From: Osedax fenrisi
Lineage: Eukaryota; Annelida; Polychaeta; Sabellida; Siboglinidae
Direction of reading: 5' to 3'
Assembly: GCA_964019155.1 (NCBI GenBank)
Contig: OZ025240.1
Coordinates: forward strand, 28,063,249-28,127,248
DNA: 64,000 nt
The notes under the pieces were generated by a model. That model was not told where the DNA came from. It did no database searches and saw only the letters and a list, made by a program, of their open reading frames with translations. Each line of letters opens with the position of its first letter. Positions within the stretch are counted from its first letter, which is position 1. The translations under genes and the position numbers were made by a program. Positions 36,693 to 48,842 of this stretch are shown piece after piece.

Positions 36693-38289
36693 CAATCTTA
36701 TGTCATATGTATATCTGACATATTATACTTACATACATATATAAATAGTTATATGTATAATATTTATAATGAAATATAATCTACATAATATATTGCTATC
36801 TAGTAATATATTACTTTATAATCTACATAAATAATAATAGTATGAATAATGCCAACATTAATGTGTTATGTATAGTGACATTAAAGTTATATAATGATAA
36901 TATACAGACATATATGCCGTGTGATAAATACGCTAGTTCAATTAGCTATAGAAAACATACATATTTAATATTCCTATCTATTACTGCCACCCTACGAAAT
37001 ATATTCCACTCTTAATATATTCCACTCGTCAATAATTATTTTATTTGTACCCGAAAAAAAACTATTACAACAATCTATTAATATTGTTTGAGATTTCTAT
37101 TCCTAGTTTTCATTAGCTCGATTATAATCTGCCATCGACAACATCAATACATGTCCAGTTAACTCAACTTATACTACGCATGATCTAGAAAGTAATCTTC
37201 ACTTACTAATCTCGCTTACAAATATCATATACACTCGAATACCGTCGATTTCTCAGGCCACTTTTTCGACTTCTCTTTATATATAGGTACGTAGGCATGC
37301 CTACAAATGTGTACTTCTATACCTATATAAATATGTATACCGGAATATCAACTATCAATAATCTCAATTATCTCCGCAATGCGTCACCTTGATCTATCTT
37401 TATAGATGTATGTTCATATTATGTATACAGACGATATGCTAGTAGACTTTCAATTGGGAATTATATAAGCCACGCCCACTCGTACACGTCATAGTCTATG
37501 ACTCATAGTCCACAGGGTTATCGTATACAACTCGTATGTGGTATATCACAGACGGGTGACATTACCGGTTTGGACATTTTGTTTTGGCTGACATTTAACA
37601 GAGTATTTAACATTTAATATGTTATGTATATTTAGATACACCCGAGGCATCTTCACACCAACCATGTGTTGCTTTTTGTTTAAAGGTGAAATAATATACC
37701 ATACACATCTTTAAATATGTAATAACAATGTATTACCATGACATTTTTAATATATGTATATATATATATATCATATTTATAAATATATTCTCAGAGTATA
37801 CTATCAAATAAAAAAATAATTAGATGAACATTCTTTATATATATAATATTATAATAATTACAATATTATAAAAAAAAGTGAAATTCAAATACATACAAAG
37901 TTAACAAAAGTATTATGTTTTATTTTTACGGTCGTATAAACTTGAAATAATATACGTTTAGTATTATTAAACACAAATGTTTCTACTTAAATAAATTATA
38001 TTGCATCATGATATCGTATATAGTATACCATTATAGTATAGTGTATATACACTAGTATAGTATAGTGTGTTACACATTGTGTGTATATACTATTATATAT
38101 AATGTATACATTTAATAGCTTAATTCGAATTCGAAATCAACGCTGATTAGTGTTTAATATCTAGATATCCTATAGGAGTGTGTATACAGCATATTATCGG
38201 TTGCATAATGTACTGATGATTTATAATTATACACGTACATAGAATAATATAGGGTATACACTGTACACTGTACACTCTGCACTATACAC

Positions 38290-38734
38290 TTGTGGTGTAA
38301 ATGATGCTCAACTCTAAAGGATCGGTGCAGTCTCAGTCTCAGTTACCTCAACTAGTCTCAACTCGGTTCGGGCTCGTTTTGTTATACATAATCTATAGAG
38401 TCTCGGCTCGGCTCGGACTCGTTTGACTAGATTCTCATATTGGCTCGGGCTCGTTTTTTTTCCGAAAATGAAATAACCAAAATCTCGGCTCGGTATTTTG
38501 TATATCATTAGATGAAATTTATATTATTATTCACTGAATCGCGAAGTTGGGGCAGATAATTTTTTTTTAATTTATGTAAATGTGAAATATATAAAAATTA
38601 GATTAACTGTATTAATTAGATTCAAATGTAACTTCAAAAAGCATAATTTCGGCTCGGGTTCGTTTTTTGAAAATGAAAGTCTCAGCTCGGCATCATTAAC
38701 CAAAAGTCTCGGCTCGGCATCATTTATATCACTA
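38290..38734. mobile_element. hAT-type MITE with CTCGG repeats, older copy
   Basis: Starts TTGTGGTGTAAATGATGC and ends GCATCATTTATATCACTA. The flanking 8-mers CTATACAC (38282-38289) and CTATATAT (38735-38742) agree at 6 of 8 positions. Inside are several GGCTCGGGCTCGTTTT / AGTCTCGGCTCGG units, as in the copy at 41110. An AT-rich insert at about 38510-38640 makes it longer. No coding sequence. The Glu/Arg-rich ORFs here come from the repeats. Confidence 0.65.
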
Positions 38735-38875
38735 CTATATATAGTAATATATAGTGTATACACTCTTCAATAAAGAATATATAGTGTATATATGTATTTA
38801 ATACGTAATAGTATTATGTATTATTATAGAAATATATATATAGTACATATTATGAATCTATGTTACATGATCTCT

Positions 38876-38877
<2 letters not shown>

Positions 38878-38948
<71 letters not shown>
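38878..38948. repeat. (TA)n microsatellite
   Basis: About 70 bp of pure TA. Confidence 0.9.
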
Positions 38949-38952
<4 letters not shown>

Positions 38953-39052
38953 TATAACACATTGATATCTAAATTATAATTGCCTTGATAAATGTTAACG
39001 AGCAATATAATGATACTTCTGTTGATATACGTATCGTATGAATATGCTCCGT

Positions 39053-39366
39053 AACGTAACCACACGTGACTGACGTAATCACACGTGACTGACGTAATCA
39101 CACGTGACTGACGTAATCACACGTGACTGGCGTAATCACACTTGACTAACGTAAACACACGTGACTGAAGTAATCACGCGTGACTGACGTAATCACACGT
39201 GACTGACGTAATCACACGTGCCTGGCGTAACCATATGTGACTGAAGTAATCACACGTGACTGACGTAAACACACGTAACTGAAGTAACCACACGTGACAT
39301 CGTAAACACACGTGACTGACGTAAGCACACGTGACTGACGTAATCACACGTGACTGACGTAATCAC
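39053..39366 (+). repeat. 19-bp minisatellite with CACGTG and TGACGTAA in each unit
   Basis: About 16 tandem units close to CACACGTGACTGACGTAAT. Most copies keep both the palindromic E-box CACGTG and a CRE/ATF-like TGACGTAA. It is followed by a (TG)n tract at 39402-39443. The Thr/Val/Ser-rich minus-strand ORFs are repeat artefacts. Confidence 0.93.
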
Positions 39367-39401
39367 ACCTACAGGTCGTACATGTGTGTACTGTATACAG
39401 T

Positions 39402-39404
39402 GTA

Positions 39405-39443
<39 letters not shown>
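39402..39443. repeat. (TG)n microsatellite
   Basis: Pure TG dinucleotides of about 40 bp directly after the 19-bp minisatellite. Confidence 0.9.
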
Positions 39444-39445
<2 letters not shown>

Positions 39446-39550
39446 TGTATTAAATATGTATATATGAAAAATAATATAATTAAACATAACAAATGTACAT
39501 ATTAAATAACATATTATATTTTCTAATATAGTCAGGAAACGGTATAGGGG

Positions 39551-39553
<3 letters not shown>

Positions 39554-39605
<52 letters not shown>
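39554..39605. repeat. (TA)n microsatellite
   Basis: About 50 bp of TA. Further tracts follow at 39725-39793, 40094-40133 and 40340-40378. Confidence 0.88.
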
Positions 39606-39613
<8 letters not shown>

Positions 39614-39721
39614 ATATATAATATAATTAGGGTTGGAGAATAAACCAGATTAATTTTATAACCCTACAATTATGCTATAACTAACTATAAAATCCTTACT
39701 TTAAACTATAATAACTATATG

Positions 39722-39789
<68 letters not shown>

Positions 39790-40088
39790 ATGTATATTAT
39801 CTAAATATGTAATTAGGTAGTACATAGGTAGACACTAGCATAGGTGTCTATTATCTAGGTACAGGTTATGTATAGTACTTAGTATATATGTACCTAATAA
39901 ATAGGTACCAGGAGATATGTATCTAATAGTTATTCATTATATAGTTATTAATAATATAGTTATTGATATGTCACATTTTCATTTCTATATATTAATTATT
40001 AATATATATTATTAATTGTTACCAATTACATGTTCGAAAATATATGTATGCATAATTGTTGTTAATAATTTATTAATATTAAAACGCT

Positions 40089-40136
<48 letters not shown>

Positions 40137-40335
40137 CTACATATACATATGATATATCATCTGTATACGTCTATATATGGATGATCATATATATATATAT
40201 ATAGATGATTGAGAATTTATTAACAAATTAAAAGTAAAATTAATATCATTAAATCATTATATCGTATACGTGTATACCATATATTTAGAGTACCATAAAT
40301 GTTACTCTAAATCTATGGTGTATACACAATAAATA

Positions 40336-40381
<46 letters not shown>

Positions 40382-40510
40382 CTATGTAGATATGTTGATA
40401 AAGAATACTTAATAAATACACATATCGTTGATTCTGCTTCTGTATTCATTGTTATGATAATTAAGAGTGTAATACTATAGTGTGTACCGGGTGTACGTAA
40501 CATTTATCAG

Positions 40511-40555
40511 TAATAATATATATATATATATATATATAGTATTACTGATAAATGT
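40511..40555. repeat. Inverted repeat with (TA)n core
   Basis: ACATTTATCAGTAAT before and ATTACTGATAAATGT after a TA run: 15-bp perfect arms. Confidence 0.7.
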
Positions 40556-40850
40556 ATGTAAGTTGTATGTGTATGTGTGTATAAAATATGTATATATATA
40601 AATACATATATGTATGTGTTTTTTTAAAGATTTATAATCTATATAAAATAAGGTGATTGCGGGAGTCTTGTAGCCAATCTTATTTCATACAATTGGGTTA
40701 AATCTGGGTAAAGTAATATCAAGGACATGTATATTATAAAAATAAATATCGTAATGATATATTTATATATGTAAAATTATTTGTGAAAATGAAAATTATA
40801 TTTCATAGATTATTCAATTAACCAACACTCACACAAACATACGCACAAGT

Positions 40851-40857
<7 letters not shown>

Positions 40858-40921
<64 letters not shown>
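40858..40921. repeat. (TA)n microsatellite
   Basis: About 62 bp of pure TA following a CACACA stretch. Confidence 0.9.
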
Positions 40922-40925
<4 letters not shown>

Positions 40926-41109
40926 TAATACCACATGTAAGCACAGCCTATAATTGTCCGTCAATTTCTTTTTACGTCAGATAACTTATTTGTATTTCAC
41001 TATAGTTGTGCCTTACACCCAGCACCCCACGCGTTTATTATATTAGGGTAAATTTTGTTAGTTTTATATTTCTTAAAATTGCGTACCTTTAAAAATTGAA
41101 GGTATGTAC

Positions 41110-41348
41110 TAGGGATGTAAATAATACCGAGATGTTGATGCCCAGCCGAGACTATTGGTTTTTGATGCCGAGTCAAGACTTTCATTTTCGGAAGAAAAAA
41201 ACGAGCCCGAGCCGAGCCGAGACTCTAGCCAAGCGAGCCCGTGCCGAGCTGAGACTCTAACAAAACGAGCCCGAGCCGAGTTGAGACTTTAGGTAACTGA
41301 GACTGAGACTGCATCATGCTTTAGATTTTAGCATCATTTACATCACTA
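41110..41348. mobile_element. hAT-type MITE, 239 bp, with perfect 8-bp target duplication
   Basis: Flanked by GTATGTAC on both sides (41102-41109 and 41349-41356). Ends are TAGGGATGTAAAT and ATTTACATCACTA, inverted with one mismatch. The 8-bp duplication and the TAGGG start are typical of hAT elements. The interior carries CCGAGCCGAGACTC-type units. No coding sequence. Confidence 0.9.
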
Positions 41349-41399
41349 GTATGTACTATACAAATGTACAGTACTGTGTCCTGCCGATTTTTTTATATA

Positions 41400-42070
41400 T
41401 TGTACCCTATATTTATTTATAAATAGAGTACAGAACTATAATTTTACATTTTTGGATATATGTACTCTAAATAATAGTATTAATGTATACATTAAAAGGT
41501 ATACCCTAAAAAAGCGTTGCATTATACACTAATGCATTTGTTCATGGTGTACCCTAATTAGGGTACATCACTCATAATATTCTATTTTGCGATTACTGTA
41601 CCCTATAACAAATGAGTTGTTATACCCTAATGTTGTACAATGGTACATACCATTGGTATGTATATGGCGGTCGTATACGGCGGTCGGGTATACACTGTAT
41701 ACATTGTACAATGTATACTCTATTCATTTTTCACGGTACATTGTACACTTTACATTGTACACTCTGTATATTGTTCATGGTACATTGTACACTTTATAGT
41801 GTACATTGTACATTGCTTTATACAGTCTGTATACCCCACACAGTATACTGTATTATATATAACCTGTACGGCATACTGTGTGCGGATAATACTATAGTCT
41901 CTATAGAGAACCCCAATAAATATCCCATAAGGGTGTTTCAGAAAATAAAATTGTACACTCTAAACGCAGAATAGTATAAAACCCCCTTAGGATAGGGTAA
42001 ACACCCTTATTACTATTAATATTATCATATGGCCTCAATAAAATGTGTCATATACCCTATTTATAATACC
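41400..42070. repeat. Region dense in TACCCTA and TGTACA words
   Basis: The word (G/A)TACCCTA or its complement appears about ten times between 41400 and 42070. 41690-41830 is built of TGTACAATGTATAC-like partly palindromic units. Three overlapping ORFs here are artefacts of these words. The spacing is irregular, so it is not a simple tandem repeat. Confidence 0.5.
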
Positions 42071-42269
42071 CTCGAGGGTGATCATAGATCCCAACTAAAT
42101 AATTAGTAAACATACGTATCATGATATATATGCATATACATATGTTTAACAAACAATTCACATAATACACCACAAATATAAAATATAAAACCAGCTACCA
42201 TGGTAACCATTTAGGGACGAATACTTATTACATAATAATTTATGGGAATGTATATTATTCCATTGATTA

Positions 42270-42314
<45 letters not shown>

Positions 42315-42837
42315 GTGTATTACATTTTAAACGTTATATTTCTATCCTATATTATGTATTATATATTATATTACATAAGTATATATTCCTAACGTATATT
42401 GAGTAGGTATTAGAAGTCATCTACTTAGAATAAGTAAATTGAGATCATAGTATATGACTCATATATGTTAAGTTTTATATGTGCGTCAATTTACTATTTT
42501 CATGTTATTTCCGTTATGCTATTATTCATATAATATCGAATGTTCAGTAAACAGAAATGCTTACTGTGTTAATATAGTGGTATATAACAGAGTTATTAGT
42601 ATTATTAGTAGAGGAACTCTGATGTAATTAAACGTAATTATCTTGAAAAGCATTTATGCTTCTACGTTTAGCCTCTAGAGGCAAGCTTGCCTAGAGAATA
42701 TGTTAACAATAAGGCATATATGCATATATATATAGGTGTTTACTTTTGTTATAATTTCTATTATAGTTTATATAGTGAATACTATGCATTATGTAATATG
42801 TGTTATATATTAGGTATTACGTGTTATACATATACAA

Positions 42838-42880
<43 letters not shown>

Positions 42881-43799
42881 CAGATTTAGGCAATGCCATG
42901 GCAGGGTAATTATAAAAGCTATGTTTCTTATCGAGAAAAGTACCCCTTTATTAACATGATAAGTTTCATTATAGATAAGAGTAATACATAAATAATAATG
43001 TTATAATATTATGACTTCCTGTTTACATATATATGATAAATTTATCATTTAAATAAATAAAATATATAATAAAATATAATGAAATGTATCATGTAACTAG
43101 ATGTAATCATCATGTAATAATGTACCCAGTAAATAGAAGTCTCATTATTTTAGTCTTGAAAACCTTCATTTTAAAATATTTACAGACTTCTTATTTCAAA
43201 ATCAATTATATAACATATTATTATATAATTTAGATCGATTATAATTTTACCATTAAGAATATATATATATAAACAAGATATTTATCGATAGATTATAATC
43301 ATAGTAAATGATAACATTATAAAATAAAAATCTAAGAAATACATCAAGAATTAAAATGACATAAAGTAAAATATAACATAGTGGAACTAAATAGGAGATA
43401 GCCAATATTTAAACGTAAAAGAAACAAGAGAAAAAAATATATTAAATAAAATATTAGTTAACAATATTTAATGTACATACAGAAAAATATATAACCTGAA
43501 GTAATTTAGTTAATGTCAAAAAATGTATAAATAAAATAAAAGCTAATAAAATCATAAAATTATATATACTAATTTTTATAAAGTCAGTTTTGTATAGTGC
43601 CCAAAATTAATATAATGTCAGTATTTGATATAGTGTCAAATAAATATATTAAAATTTAAATAAAATATAAAAAATATTGCCAGAAATCAAATATATTAAA
43701 TAAAAATGTAAACTAAAAATAAATGCGGCATCACAATAGACTACGTAAACGTATTTCATTATTTTAAGATTTGTACAGAATAATAATAAACAATAGTAC

Positions 43800-43890
43800 T
43801 TTCTTATATCTAAAAGGTAACCATTCTAAAGTCTCGTTCCAGAGTCTTGCGTTATTTCTAGCCCTTATCCTATAATTAGAGTGTATTCAA
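43800..43890 (-). pseudogene. Possible LINE C-terminal scrap
   Basis: Minus strand reads NYRIRARNNARLWNETLEW, similar to the (R)NSRLWN(E)LP end of non-LTR reverse transcriptases. Very short. Confidence 0.3.
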
Positions 43891-44297
43891 ATACGTATAA
43901 TTTATATTTGAAATATATTTCATATATGAAAACTAATATAAATTAAAAAACGTGAAATACAATAGTGTACTTGTTCTTTATAACCAGGCTATCGTACCCG
44001 CTATGACCTTTAACCTACATATGTAGCATAGGCTATCATGTACGTGTACTCCATAAGGCGTATATTTCACAGCTATACTATATATATATATATATATTGA
44101 TTGAAAAGTAGCATTCCCTCCAGCGGCCGGGAAACAATAATGCATATCAGGTCAATAATTCGGTTGTGATTCGTATGTATAATTGTAGTGTGTAAGGTAC
44201 AATTATAATGTTTAATTACCGATTAGTATACTAACTACTGCAGTATACTGCACTAACAAGAGGATATCACATTGTACGTATATACGTATATAAATAC

Positions 44298-44330
<33 letters not shown>

Positions 44331-45095
44331 AAAAGAATGCACTACGTATTAAGCACTGAAATATATACAAAAGTACATATAAATAGCTGCGGTGCACGTA
44401 CGCAAGTATGTAGAGTGTGTACACATTGTTACACCCGGTTATACTGTTTAGTCATCGGAATAACTAGGTGTATACAATAACTAGGTGTACCTGTTCGTGC
44501 CAAAGACGTAAACATTGATAACGACTTGAGATTTGTTTACTTCTGTTATCATAGGTTAGGTAACATTACCGCAAAACGCTGTATATGTGATGCGCTGTGT
44601 ATATGATGCGCTGTAGGTATGCTGCTCTGTATATCATGATCGAATTATACTTATAAGTTATAAGTTATGACATATACACGTAAGAATGTAGGTATGTTTG
44701 TATGTGTACTATATTTATAAAAATAAATAGATTAAATACTGGCTACTTTGCGAATATTCGTCCGGATACACATTTGACAATATTACCCGATATATAGGTT
44801 ATGTTTTATGTATAAACACCACCATTATTATCAGGTGTTTCGTAATCGTGACCTAGGTTTAACGGGTGGCATCTCAGAAGTATACCGTATACCGTATCGT
44901 ATACATTACATGTAAATTACTTTATTTCTATAATTTTTCTATATAGAATATTTAATTTAGTTCTTTAAAGTAAACTTCTTTGATGACAGTAGCTGAGTCA
45001 TATCATATAACATATAACATATAACTTATATGTCATGATATCCATTCCTACATCGAATTAGCGATATACATTTATATACGTGTATGTACATAATC

Positions 45096-45138
<43 letters not shown>

Positions 45139-45192
45139 AATGTATATATTGTAGCTATAATAATTATGAATACACTTAATATATCTATATAT

Positions 45193-45196
<4 letters not shown>

Positions 45197-45260
<64 letters not shown>
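45197..45260. repeat. (TA)n microsatellite
   Basis: About 64 bp of TA; a second tract lies at 45101-45135. Confidence 0.88.
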
Positions 45261-45267
<7 letters not shown>

Positions 45268-45429
45268 AAACGTGTGTTAGTAATTTAATTAATATATAAT
45301 AATGATACTAATATTTATTTATTGAAATCTCATATATATATATATAATTAATACAATACAAATATATTTTAGCTATAGCTGATATATATGGGCCCCTCAA
45401 CAAGTTTAGAAATCGGTTTATTTGAAACA

Positions 45430-46005
45430 TATTCCTAAACTAATAATATATGAATCGGTTTAACTTAGGTTGATTTTTAACTAAGTTGTTGATGTAAGTT
45501 GAACGTAAGTTTAGATGTAAAATATGATATTAAAATAAATATTAGTATCGTAGCGAAGTATTAATTCATATGTTATTATGTATTATATAATTTCATTTAA
45601 GTTAGATTTAAAACTTAAATTCAATAATAACATTATAATATTGAATACAATAGTTAATCAATATTCAACTTTGAACAATTAGTTCAACATGATTCCAATT
45701 GTAGTATCAATATAATTATTATTACAACTGTATACACCTATATACTTATAGGCAATGTGTTACTTGAATGAGATTATGATAATTTAGAAAAATACATAGG
45801 GTTACTTAAATAATTTTACTTTTTAAAATAATAATTAATAATTAATTTGTGTAGATACAAATTTAATCAATATATTAAAATAATTAAAATGTAAAATATG
45901 TTATTATTTCTATATTAATTAAATAATATACCTATAACTTAAGTTATACTTACATCAATAAATTAAACCGATTCTCAATATTTCGTTTAGGAATCATTTT
46001 AAAAA
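45430..46005. mobile_element. Fold-back or MITE-like element with AATCGGTTTAA ends
   Basis: Left part ATTCCTAAACTAATAATATA, GAATCGGTTTAACTTAGG and GTTGATGTAAGTTGAACGTA (45430-45510) is mirrored on the right (45930-46000) by TACTTACATCAATAAATTAA, ACCGATTCTCAATATTTCG and TTTAGGAAT. The arms are about 70 bp and diverged. Further ACCGATTC words continue to 46030. The interior is AT-rich with no gene. Confidence 0.45.
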
Positions 46006-46815
46006 ACCGATTCTCAATAATTAGTTTTGGAATCGATAATATCGATTCCAAAATTCCTGTATGATAATGGTAGGAATCGTTTTTATAAACATTTTCTAAA
46101 CAAACTTTACAGGAATCTGTTTTCCGATTTTAATCCGATTACTATAATAAAGCGATTATTATTCACAAATATTCGAGAATATTCTGTTTTTCTTGTCGTT
46201 ATTTTCCGGATCACGTTCTCGGCGCCAATTGTAATAAAGTTGAGTTTCATATAATTTATTTATCAAATACCCGGTAAAATTCATTAACTAATACCTATAA
46301 TTATGTTGTAATATAATATAAAATAATAACAATAACGACAATAACGACAGGTACCGTTGAGAATCTCAACTTGAGACTTGAAACTTGAAGCATAATCGAT
46401 GACATAAAAGAACCCGAGAGGTTAACCTTAAATAGGACGATAATGAAATGAAACACAAATATAATAATGAACAAACGAACAATATATACATATGATAAGA
46501 TAAACACATACATGCCTATGGCTATATGATATGACGATCAACAAAGAGTGAAGGCAATGCTTTGCATGCAAATATATCGATTATATTTAGTGTATACACA
46601 CTAAACATGTACACGCTTGTAATAACTAGCAGGTGAGTGTAAATGGTTAATATAGTAATGTATGCATATACCTGCATATATCATTTTATAATATATAAAA
46701 AATATATAAATATATAAAATCGAATCAATATTGATAAAGTTTTATATAAATTTATATAAAGTTTATCGCTTTCGCTGATCCTCAGTAGACTTTTTCTATA
46801 AACTAAATTCATTCA

Positions 46816-46852
<37 letters not shown>

Positions 46853-47165
46853 GTGTATGTGTGTGTTTATTCAGTGAGCTAATATAATTCACATTATTTA
46901 TAATTTTACTACACACGTTATTTCCTATAATAGTCATAACAAATTATTATGATCGAATACATTAAATCTCTTACTGGTATGTCCTTTATTTACTATAATT
47001 ACAATAATAAATGACATAATCTATCAATAATACATCTATCCTATGCAATCTTATATTTATACATACTTATTGATATAAAAATAGTTAATAATATATAATT
47101 ATATCAGTATTATATTGATAAACATAGGATACAACTTGAATCAAATCATTAACTATCAAAATAAA

Positions 47166-47758
47166 TAGGGGAGGGAAGGTGGTAGTGTCCGATGACGGAT
47201 TAGTGGCTGTTTTAATTAACGCTTAAATGGTGGATACAAAATTCTATATACAATATTTAGATAATCAAAATATCTAAAATATATAATACACATTTTTTTT
47301 AAATAATTAATTAATTACTCTAATTTATTACATAATCATTTTTTGTCAAATTTTGAGAAAAACATGATTATATATATTTTTGCTTATTTATGAGTAAGAG
47401 TATGTGCATATTTGCAATTAAATAATTGAATCAAATAAGTTGTGTATGCATCATAAATATAATTATTTTATATTACATAATAAATAAAATATAAATCGAA
47501 TACATTACGAGATACCTATCGCATTTGATGGTACTAGCGGCCACTACTGCGGCCTTTCCTTATTTTAGTGCTTTTTTTAATGTCTAATCAAACGTTTATA
47601 TTATTAGGATAGACACTTTATATATAAAAGTGAAATCACAGAATTCTAGAACTATATGATTTCTAGTTAATTCAAAAAAATAAGAGCCTACAATTAATTA
47701 TTTATCGATTTATTCTGAGGCATATTAATTATCGGCCACTACTCACTTCCCTCCCCTA
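47166..47758. mobile_element. MITE with TAGGGGAGGGAAG inverted ends
   Basis: Left TAGGGGAGGGAAGGTGGTAG then TGTCCGATGACGG. The right end reverse-complemented is TAGGGGAGGGAAGTGAGTAG then TGGCCGATAATTAA. TA on both sides could be the target site. An internal GCGGCCACTACTGCGGCC near 47530 repeats the subterminal word. It lies in intron 1 about 220 bp from exon 1. No coding sequence. Confidence 0.78.
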
Positions 47759-47973
47759 CGTATGATATACTTAAACTGATAACTAATAACCTATAATTAA
47801 ACATATTCGTAAACTTATAACTAATAACCGATAATATATACATGATAGCGAATAAGTTATATATATATATAATGATAAGATATTAAAGATTAATTATAAT
47901 ATATAATGCTGTGTGATAAGTGATAAGAGATAACTTATCATAGATAAAAGATAAGAGATGAGCGGTAACTAGC

Positions 47974-48082
47974 CGGTGATTCCAATAACACTGATAACGA
48001 TGTAGGACGACTTCACCAGTAGATTACCGTAGATACCCTCTCGAGCGTACTGTTCATCGTACGCGGTGGCGTTCTCGATCAT
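47974..48082 (-). CDS. GPCR exon 1: N-terminus and start of TM1
   Basis: ATG at 48082-48080 is the first Met after an in-frame TAG that overlaps the X-box, which fixes the start. The peptide is MIENATAYDEQYAREGIYGN (NAT is a possible N-glycosylation site), then LLVKSSYIVISVIGIT, ending with the first base of the Gly that precedes N38. The exon ends ACCG with a GC donor (GCTAGT); without splicing, a stop follows at once. Joined to exon 2 it completes TM1 as VIGITGNSIAIFVL. No separate signal peptide is visible, as is usual for class A receptors. Confidence 0.82.
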
Positions 48083-48085
48083 GTT

Positions 48086-48099
48086 GTTGCTATGGTAAC
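48086..48099 (-). promoter_or_regulatory. X-box (RFX-binding consensus) 3 bp before the receptor ATG
   Basis: GTTACCATAGCAAC on the minus strand fits GTNRCC-AT-RGYAAC perfectly. In animals, RFX factors act on such sites close to the start of many ciliary genes. This suggests, but does not prove, expression in ciliated cells. Confidence 0.6.
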
Positions 48100-48260
48100 C
48101 GCTCGTTCCCTGGCGAGTAAATGCGGCGCGATGTTCGGCTCTCATCTCTCATCTGTATCGTTTTTATTGCCGAGTATAATATAGTCGCAGGTCGCCTAGC
48201 GATCGTATCGCGAACTAGCGACAATTTGCACTATCAGCGCCACCTAGTGCATATATATAT
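48100..48260 (-). promoter_or_regulatory. Promoter-like CpG-richer block upstream of exon 1
   Basis: The block contrasts with the AT-rich surroundings and has many CG dinucleotides (GCGGCGCGATG, GATCGTATCGCGAACTAGCG). It includes a CTCF-like CACTAGGTGGCGC site at 48235-48250 (minus strand). It probably contains the transcription start, but no TATA or initiator is decisive. Confidence 0.45.
48235..48250 (-). promoter_or_regulatory. CTCF-like site
   Basis: Minus strand GCACTAGGTGGCGCTG, close to the CTCF core CCASYAGRKGGCRS (one difference at the first C). Confidence 0.4.
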
Positions 48261-48530
48261 TTTCGTTGAGTGTATTTACGAACTGACATATATATAGAGA
48301 TAATTCTCTCTAGCTCTTGGTATGTGCGATACACTCATAGAGCTAGAGAGATATATCTAGCTCTGTGGATACACTATGTGCTATTGACATTATAATTATA
48401 TAGAATTAGAATATCCTAATTCAAGTGTGTGTTACTTGTGCTATTTGTCGCTTATCTATATATAGTGAATATATTCACTTTTTACTACAACACACCATTA
48501 TATTAATAGTTCCGAATAATATGCTACATA

Positions 48531-48531
<1 letters not shown>

Positions 48532-48567
<36 letters not shown>
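48532..48567. repeat. (TA)n microsatellite
   Basis: Pure TA; another tract lies at 48682-48727 and a TA/TC-rich stretch at 48795-48825. Confidence 0.85.
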
Positions 48568-48570
<3 letters not shown>

Positions 48571-48678
48571 TTGTACTAATCGATAATAGGTGATACCATA
48601 TTCTCTATAAAGTATTAACTAGGAATATATTTTCGCTATAGTACAATTTCCTTCCTCTATGGTTAAGTGTTTATCTAT

Positions 48679-48732
<54 letters not shown>

Positions 48733-48842
48733 GTAATTACCTTTATCTGTCTAATTATATATCTAGTTCCCTCTTGTTATCTTTAGCATTCTCTCTCTAT
48801 ATCTCTATATATATATATATATATTATATACTATAACTTCTT

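Larger units (their letters stand above)
31034..47973. other. GPCR intron 1 (16.9 kb)
   Basis: Donor GCTAGT (GC-AG class), acceptor AACAG. Contains LINE relics, two hAT MITEs, minisatellites, a MITE near its 5' end (47166-47758) and a large share of the window's (TA)n tracts (for example 31092-31125, 36620-36688, 38878-38948, 39554-39605, 40858-40921, 45197-45260). Parts not listed separately (32290-33550, 35860-38280, 42100-43790, 43900-45430) show no gene I recognise. 36960-37620 is somewhat richer in G+C and has TATATAAGCCACGCCCAC at 37464, which could be promoter-like. Confidence 0.6.

Noticed and set aside
35739..36779. Tyr/Ile-rich ORFs (also at 4409, 24792, 38850, 42687, 44212, 45072)
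   Set aside because: Produced by (TA)n and (TACATA)n repeats.
41400..42070. Telomere-like repeats (TACCCTA)
   Set aside because: Words are scattered on both strands without tandem order.
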